Origin: Myxococcales bacterium
GTDB taxonomy: Bacteria; Myxococcota_A; Polyangia; Polyangiales; Polyangiaceae
Direction of reading: 5' to 3'
Length of the DNA stretch: 64,000 nt
Assembly (NCBI GenBank): GCA_025359105.1
Contig: JANYHK010000131.1
Coordinates: 1-64,000 of the forward strand
The notes beneath the pieces were generated by a model. It saw nothing but the letters and a program-made list of their open reading frames with translations, searched no databases and had not been told where the DNA came from. Position numbers and translations under genes: made by a program. Of the stretch, positions 59,353-64,000 are shown piece after piece; within the stretch, counting starts at the first letter, position 1, and every line of letters begins with the position of its first letter.

Positions 59353-61197
59353 CTACTTTACCTCATCTCCCTCCGGAGCCTTCTTTTCGGGGGTCTTCGG
59401 AGAGGGCGGCGGCGCGATATCCCTGCGCATCCACACGTGATTTGCTTCGAACGCGGCGGTCTCCACGTAGTTCGCGGACACCCAATCGGCCGTCTTGGGA
59501 CTGTGCTCCCGGAGGTCCTGGAATGCGTCCTGCCAGGTGATGAGGGGGGCCTTGTCGAGGAAGACGAACGCCGCGGGAGGCGCCTTGATGAGGCGCCCAA
59601 AGAGGTCGGCCTCGTGGGCGTCGCGGAGCGCCGTGATGCGCGCTTGCTCCTGCAGGTTGGGGTGGAGCCCGGTCGGCGACGGCAGCTGCCCGCCCGCCAG
59701 CGCCGCGTCGGCGTTGAGATCGTACGCGTAGATGTACGGCGTCGCGCTCATGCGCTCGGCGAGAAAGAGGATGTACGGATCCATGCCGTACATCTGGACC
59801 TTGTCGGCCGGACCGGTGTGCTCCTTCAGGTACGCCGCGGTCTGCCGCAGCTCCCACGGGAAGAAATCATAGGTCGTGAAGTAGACGAGGTAGTCCCGCG
59901 AGCTCCGCTCCTCGGCGTCGCGCGCCTTGGTGAGGATCCACAGGTTCGTCGTGTGGGGCGACATCGGCATCATGAGCGCGACGCGTAGCGCCAGCGCGCT
60001 CACCACCAGGAACGGCGCGAGGCGACCGCCGGCACGACGCGACGCGCGGGACGTGGGGGCGCGCTCCCAGAGCCACACCGCGATGGCGAGCCACTGCAGG
60101 TGGAGCCCCGCGCTCACGGGGTGGAAGTGGTACGGAAACCCCTTCGCCTGCAGGACCACGTTGGCGAGGCCGCACAGCGGCAAGAGCGCCAGCGCCAGCG
60201 TGCGGCGGGGCATCTGGCGATCGAGGATGAGCCCGAGCATCGCCGCGCTCGTCACGAAGGAGAGGCCCGCCGTCGTGCTGACGCCGGGGAGGGAGAAGAT
60301 CTCCACGGCGGAGCGCGGCCAGATGAACCGGTACATCGTCGGGACGTCCACGAAGTAGATCCGGACGAACGCTGCCAGGTCCGCGTAGACGAGGAGGTAG
60401 CAGAGCTGCGTGAGGGCGCCGAACGCTCCGCCCAGCGCGAACGTGACGAGGCGCGGCTTCTTCGCGAGCTTGGGCTCGTCGTCGACGACGACGGCCAGGA
60501 CCTGCGCGACGGTGAAGAGCACGAACGTCGGCTTGCCGAACCACGTCACCACGCTGAGCGCGCCGGCGACGGCCAGGAGACGACGCGGCCACACCGCGCC
60601 CGCCCGACGCAGGCCCGCCTGCGCCACGATCTGGAGCATCACCGACGAGAGCAAGAACCAGTCGAAGAAGCTCTCGCGCTGCGCCAGATCCCAGAAGATG
60701 TACTGGAGGTACTGCGCCGAGAGCACCACCCAGCCGGCGAACGCCCAGGCGACGTGCGCGACGATGCGCTCGGGCCGCTCGAAGAGGCGCGCGGCGGGGA
60801 GGAGGCGCTTGCCGAGCCCCGGCAAGCACGCGCCGGCCAGCGCGAAGGAGGCGCCGGTCACCACCAGATCGAGGACGCGGAAGCGATGCTCGTCGGCGCC
60901 TCCAAGCTTCAGGAAGACGAGATGCACGAGGTGCGTGAGCGGACCGTTCACGTCGCGGACGTCGAGGTAGTCCTTGGCGCCGCGGCTGACGGCCCACGCG
61001 ACGTACTGGAAGATCCCCTGGTCGCGGCCCAGCGTGGAGAGAGACGCGCGGTGGGTCGCGTCGACGACCCAGAAGAGCGGCGGCAGCGCGACGATGAGCG
61101 CCGGCACGAGGGCGGGGAGCAGCCGCCGCACGGCCCTTCGCCAGCGGACGGTCCGCGCGAGCTCCGCCCCCTCCGACGCCGCGTCGTCCTCCTCCAT
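59353..61197 (-). CDS. Polytopic membrane protein, GT-C glycosyltransferase-like
   Basis: A 614-residue protein with about 11 membrane helices and a soluble C-terminal domain. 'STLGRDQGIFQYVAW' in the first external loop has the acidic motif of GT-C (dolichyl/undecaprenyl-phosphate-sugar-using) transferases, and 'DVRDVNGPLTH' follows as in PMT/ArnT relatives. It probably moves a sugar from a lipid carrier to an envelope target. ATG 61197 follows a TAGGTT box by 9 nt. The acceptor is unknown. Confidence 0.75.
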   Translation of the reverse strand: MEEDDAASEGAELARTVRWRRAVRRLLPALVPALIVALPPLFWVVDATHRASLSTLGRDQGIFQYVAWAVSRGAKDYLDVRDVNGPLTHLVHLVFLKLGGADEHRFRVLDLVVTGASFALAGACLPGLGKRLLPAARLFERPERIVAHVAWAFAGWVVLSAQYLQYIFWDLAQRESFFDWFLLSSVMLQIVAQAGLRRAGAVWPRRLLAVAGALSVVTWFGKPTFVLFTVAQVLAVVVDDEPKLAKKPRLVTFALGGAFGALTQLCYLLVYADLAAFVRIYFVDVPTMYRFIWPRSAVEIFSLPGVSTTAGLSFVTSAAMLGLILDRQMPRRTLALALLPLCGLANVVLQAKGFPYHFHPVSAGLHLQWLAIAVWLWERAPTSRASRRAGGRLAPFLVVSALALRVALMMPMSPHTTNLWILTKARDAEERSSRDYLVYFTTYDFFPWELRQTAAYLKEHTGPADKVQMYGMDPYILFLAERMSATPYIYAYDLNADAALAGGQLPSPTGLHPNLQEQARITALRDAHEADLFGRLIKAPPAAFVFLDKAPLITWQDAFQDLREHSPKTADWVSANYVETAAFEANHVWMRRDIAPPPSPKTPEKKAPEGDEVK

Positions 61198-61206
61198 GAA
61201 GGCCCG

Positions 61207-61212
61207 AACCTA
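61207..61212 (-). promoter_or_regulatory. TAGGTT -10-like box 9 nt before the GT-C-like gene
   Basis: On the minus strand TAGGTT, then 9 nt, then ATG 61197, with no ribosome binding site. A perfect dyad (61214-61241) covers the spacer and -35 area. Confidence 0.45.
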
Positions 61213-61213
61213 G

Positions 61214-61241
61214 ATCAGGGAGCGCCAATATGCTCCCTGAT
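61214..61241. terminator. 10-bp perfect inverted repeat between surface-protein and GT-C genes
   Basis: ATCAGGGAGC, an 8-nt loop, then GCTCCCTGAT. It could stop the transcript of the upstream Cys-rich gene, but no T-run follows on that strand. Because it also covers the -35 region of the next gene it could be an operator. The rest of the 57-bp gap shows nothing else. Confidence 0.5.
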
Positions 61242-61254
61242 TTCGCCTCCCGCT

Positions 61255-62442
61255 CTACTGGAGCGCGTCGGTGCGGACGAACATCTGGTAGGCGCCGGAG
61301 TGCGGATTGCCCGACGACGCGTCGTCGAACGAGGCGTTGTAGACGAGGGCCGAGCCGTAGGGCCCGATGGTCACCGCGTCGGCGCCGACCAGGCCCGCCC
61401 AGCTCACCTTGCACGCCGTCGTGTCGGCGTCGGTGCAGGAGTCGGCGACGCCGGCGAGGCAGGCGGAACGCGCAGCGGGCGTGAGCGGCACGTTGACGCC
61501 GCCGTAGGCTGCCATCACCGTGTCGATGTCGGCTCCCCCGGTCGCCTTGCCGGTCCACACCGAGACCGTCGCCGTCTTGGCCGTCGGGTTGTAGACCTCT
61601 ACATACTGGTAGGACGTCACCGAGGTCCCGATCGTCGCGCCGGGGCAAGTGTCGGCGAGGAGCCCGATCGTCTGCGCGGCGGGCAGCGAGAACTTTGCGC
61701 TGGCCTTGGCGCCGACCGTGGTCGGGATCTTGATGGACGCGCTCGCGGTGCCGCCTTCCGGCACGAAGCAACCGCCGAAGTTCCCCCACGTGCACGCGGC
61801 GGAGCACACGCGCTGGCGGCCCCCGACGTCGCACGACAACCCGACCTCGAAGTCCACCGTCGCGGGCTGGCAGGCGTCCGCCGGCTGCCCTTGGCACGAA
61901 CCCACCGCGTACGAGCAGTCGTTCTGACAGACCTTCTGGCGCGTGCCGCAGAAGCCGCACGTCTCGGTCGTCGTCTTGCCCGGCGTGCAGCCACCGGGGA
62001 CCTGCCCCTGGCAAAATCCCCACGCGCCCCACCTGCCGACGGGCCCGCCATCGGGCGCGAGGCACGTACGCGTCTGGAAGCCGCAGATGCCGCACGCTTG
62101 CTGCTGGATGGTGTCGAGCGGCTGGCATGGCGAGCCCTGCGGTCCGCCGGCGTCCTGGCCGGCTTCGATGATCTGCGCGTCGGGCGGCATGCCGGAGTCG
62201 GCGGAGCCCGCCTCGGGCCGCGGCGCGGCGTCGGGATCGCCGGGAAGCGCGCTGCCTTCGAGCGTGGCGTCGTGGCCACCGCCGGTCGACGCGTCGGTGC
62301 CGAGCGAGTCCGCGGTCGGCGAGGCCGCGTCGCCCTCGTCCAGGATCGGGGCGCCGCCGTCGGCGCTGCACGCCGTGGTGGCGTGGAAGGCAAAAAGCAC
62401 CGCCACGGCGAGCAGAGAACGAACGAGACGAACGGCACGCAT
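61255..62442 (-). CDS. Cys-rich surface lipoprotein
   Basis: A 395-residue lipoprotein with lipobox 'ATTAC' (Cys25). An Asp/Ala/Gly-rich linker leads to three short Cys units ('CGICGFQTRTC', 'CGFCGTRQKVC', 'CDVGGRQRVC', each followed by a W or S and another C), like the Cys repeats common in Polyangiales surface proteins. A beta-rich C-terminal domain of about 180 residues follows. GAAGGAG lies 7 nt before the ATG. It is 51 bp downstream of another surface protein, probably one operon. Confidence 0.72.
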   Translation of the reverse strand: MRAVRLVRSLLAVAVLFAFHATTACSADGGAPILDEGDAASPTADSLGTDASTGGGHDATLEGSALPGDPDAAPRPEAGSADSGMPPDAQIIEAGQDAGGPQGSPCQPLDTIQQQACGICGFQTRTCLAPDGGPVGRWGAWGFCQGQVPGGCTPGKTTTETCGFCGTRQKVCQNDCSYAVGSCQGQPADACQPATVDFEVGLSCDVGGRQRVCSAACTWGNFGGCFVPEGGTASASIKIPTTVGAKASAKFSLPAAQTIGLLADTCPGATIGTSVTSYQYVEVYNPTAKTATVSVWTGKATGGADIDTVMAAYGGVNVPLTPAARSACLAGVADSCTDADTTACKVSWAGLVGADAVTIGPYGSALVYNASFDDASSGNPHSGAYQMFVRTDALQ

Positions 62443-62493
62443 GTGAGAGCTCCTTCGAAGATCGGTGATCGGCCCGAGCGCGGCGAAGCGCGG

Positions 62494-64000
62494 CTAGTGG
62501 AAGCACATGGCGTCCGAGTTCAGCGGCGCCGCGCCACCGGGGGCGAGGTACTTGGTGGTGGTCGGGCCATCCAGCGCCGTGTCGTCGACGCAGTAGGCGC
62601 TGTTGCCGTCGAGCGCCGGGTGCGGCTGCTGCGACGCGGTGGGTTTCACGTCGCAGGACAGGACGCCGCCGGTGAGCTTCGCGGTGATGAGCGTCACCTT
62701 CCACATGTCGCCGGTGGTGTCGTCTCCGGCCGTCGTCAGCCTCGGGAAGTCGATCCCGGTGACCGGGCTGTACCCGGTGGAGAGCACGCGCTCGCCGTTG
62801 CAGTAGACGTTGACATGCGTGCGCGAGACCCCGCTCCCGCCGAAGTACTTCACGGCCACCGCGTACTTCGAGCCGTCCGCGGGGGCGTCGACGTTGATGT
62901 TCTCGGGCCCGCAGAAGCCGCCGCCTACGTTCCCGCCGGTGCTCGTAGGCGCGTTGGGGTTCGTGACCGTCGCGTCGCACTTTCCAGACAGACCGTTCGC
63001 GTCGCGATCGAGGCGGGGGTTCATGCACGCGCCGCTCGTCTGGGATCCCCAGCCCTGGCACGCCGACGACGCCGACGTCGGATACCAGGAGAGCGAGCTG
63101 CTGCCGTAGCAGCTGGCGTAGTAGCAGTCCTCGGTCGCGCAGGTGCCGCTCCAGCCCTTCTTGGGGCACGACGCGAAACCGTCGACCTTGGCCACGTGCA
63201 GATCGAGATCGACGCCCGCGGCCTCGGTGTCCCAGCACGCCTCGGCACGAATGCCCGGGGCGCGCACCGCGATCTTTTGCGTGCACGCGTAGTGCTTGCC
63301 GAAGAGCTCGAACTCGCCGGTGACGAGGTAGTCACCGGACAGCGAAAATGCCGGGTAGAACGAGGAGGTGACCGTCGGCTCGGCGGCGACGACGCCGTGC
63401 TCTTTTCCGCTGAGGCCGAGCGTGTCCGCCTGCTGGCTGACGGGCGCTCCGGTGCCGTCCGGCGTCTTGTACATCGCGAAGGTCGGGTGCGGCAGCACGT
63501 TGTCGCAGTCACCGCCGACGAGCGACCACTTCCAGTTCTTCGCGGACGCCGACTCGGCGGGGTTCTGGAACCACGCGGCGCCGTCGACCCTGAGCGGGAG
63601 CTGCGACGGGGCGGGGTAGGGCCTGGTCTCGAGCGGCGTCGTCGGGCACTGGATGCTGCCCGGCCCGCAGCTGCAGTCGTGGGCCCTCGAGTTCTGCTCG
63701 CGGCCGTCGCAGTCGAAGTCACCCTTCGCGCAAAAGTCGTCGGCGAACGGCGGCTGGGCGCCTCGGCAGTGGCCGCTCCACGTGCCGGCGAACTCGGTCG
63801 TGTGCTTCACGCAGTCGACGGTCCCCCGCGCGTTCTGTGCGCACCAGCCGGCGGGGACGCCGCCCAGGGTCTGGCTCGCGGGGACGAGAAAGCACTCCTT
63901 GGTCACGCCCGCCGCGGGGCAAGCGCAGCCCTCGTCGACGAGCCCGTCGCAGTCGTCGTCGAAGCCGTTGCCGCCGGCGCCGTTCGGCGCGAAGCCCGCG
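62494..64000 (-). CDS. Cys-rich surface protein with metal-binding motif, 5' end missing
   Basis: The frame is open past the right edge of the window, so the true start is not seen; an internal GTG at 63906 is not the start. The visible 502 residues begin with 'GFDDDCDGLVDEGCACP', a Ca/metal-binding motif of the MopE type. 'AAGVDLDLHVAKVD' and pairs of Cys follow, a pattern known from large secreted myxobacterial proteins. At least 20 Cys suggest extracellular location. The function is unknown. Confidence 0.7.
   Translation of the reverse strand, partial: AGFAPNGAGGNGFDDDCDGLVDEGCACPAAGVTKECFLVPASQTLGGVPAGWCAQNARGTVDCVKHTTEFAGTWSGHCRGAQPPFADDFCAKGDFDCDGREQNSRAHDCSCGPGSIQCPTTPLETRPYPAPSQLPLRVDGAAWFQNPAESASAKNWKWSLVGGDCDNVLPHPTFAMYKTPDGTGAPVSQQADTLGLSGKEHGVVAAEPTVTSSFYPAFSLSGDYLVTGEFELFGKHYACTQKIAVRAPGIRAEACWDTEAAGVDLDLHVAKVDGFASCPKKGWSGTCATEDCYYASCYGSSSLSWYPTSASSACQGWGSQTSGACMNPRLDRDANGLSGKCDATVTNPNAPTSTGGNVGGGFCGPENINVDAPADGSKYAVAVKYFGGSGVSRTHVNVYCNGERVLSTGYSPVTGIDFPRLTTAGDDTTGDMWKVTLITAKLTGGVLSCDVKPTASQQPHPALDGNSAYCVDDTALDGPTTTKYLAPGGAAPLNSDAMCFH

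Noticed and set aside
59867-63286. An 1139-codon minus-strand frame
   Set aside because: It spans three real genes in another frame; the composition is low in complexity and Arg-rich.
62494-63906. GTG 63906 as the start of the last surface protein
   Set aside because: The frame stays open upstream and encodes a recognisable metal-binding motif, so the gene is cut by the window edge.

Overview
The window is a very gene-dense, high-GC stretch of a bacterial chromosome. I count 46 protein-coding genes, two of them cut by the window edges, and see no tRNA, rRNA, insertion sequence, prophage or CRISPR array. No gap between genes exceeds about 240 bp. Several traits point to a myxobacterium of the Polyangiales type (Myxococcota): three Ser/Thr protein kinases with proline-rich or sensory extensions, PATAN/DUF4388-J-domain fusions, AgmX/PglI-like domains, many lipoproteins and Cys-rich surface proteins, and a 'DxDCDGLVDEGC' metal-binding motif. 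This assignment is inferred from gene content only.

Layout. 1-3.8 kb: a truncated secreted esterase, a phytanoyl-CoA dioxygenase coupled to an aldo/keto reductase, and a PPi-type phosphofructokinase. 3.8-12.3 kb: a PATAN-J-TPR protein, a giant kinase/cyclase-like/ATPase/TPR protein coupled to a patatin lipase, and a lipoprotein. 12.3-18.6 kb: an outer-membrane-like protein and lipoprotein pair, a Tudor-like small protein, a hotdog thioesterase, an H1-like basic protein, ligA and a kinase. 18.7-28.1 kb: comEC-hpt-TPR, rarA, a lipoprotein and TPR pair, yggS with a methyltransferase, and rpoZ. 28.2-30 kb: a small stress cluster (CBS, hemerythrin, universal stress protein).

30-41 kb is the most unusual part. 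Two tandem 12-cysteine secreted proteins face a membrane kinase that carries a periplasmic-binding-protein sensor. That kinase is divergent from a fully coupled four-gene cluster: a phosphoesterase/SDR fusion, an alpha/beta hydrolase, a GMC oxidoreductase and an old-yellow-enzyme reductase. The promoters of the 12-Cys pair and of the cluster share an 11-bp element at exactly the same distance from a TAGAAA box.

41-64 kb: a caspase-fold-like protein, a GH35 beta-galactosidase, an AmgK-like sugar kinase, rsmG, an RND efflux operon with its TetR repressor and a palindromic operator, a Clp ATPase with an IGF loop, a REC-PATAN-degenerate-J protein with a 46-residue membrane protein, a CPBP protease, ppk1 with a GT-C-like membrane protein, and two Cys-rich surface proteins.

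Two genome-wide habits stand out. First, at least a dozen genes have a -10-like TANNNT box 6-9 nt before the start codon and no Shine-Dalgarno sequence, which suggests leaderless transcripts. Second, at least nine gene pairs overlap by 4 bp (ATGA or GTGA), which suggests translational coupling.
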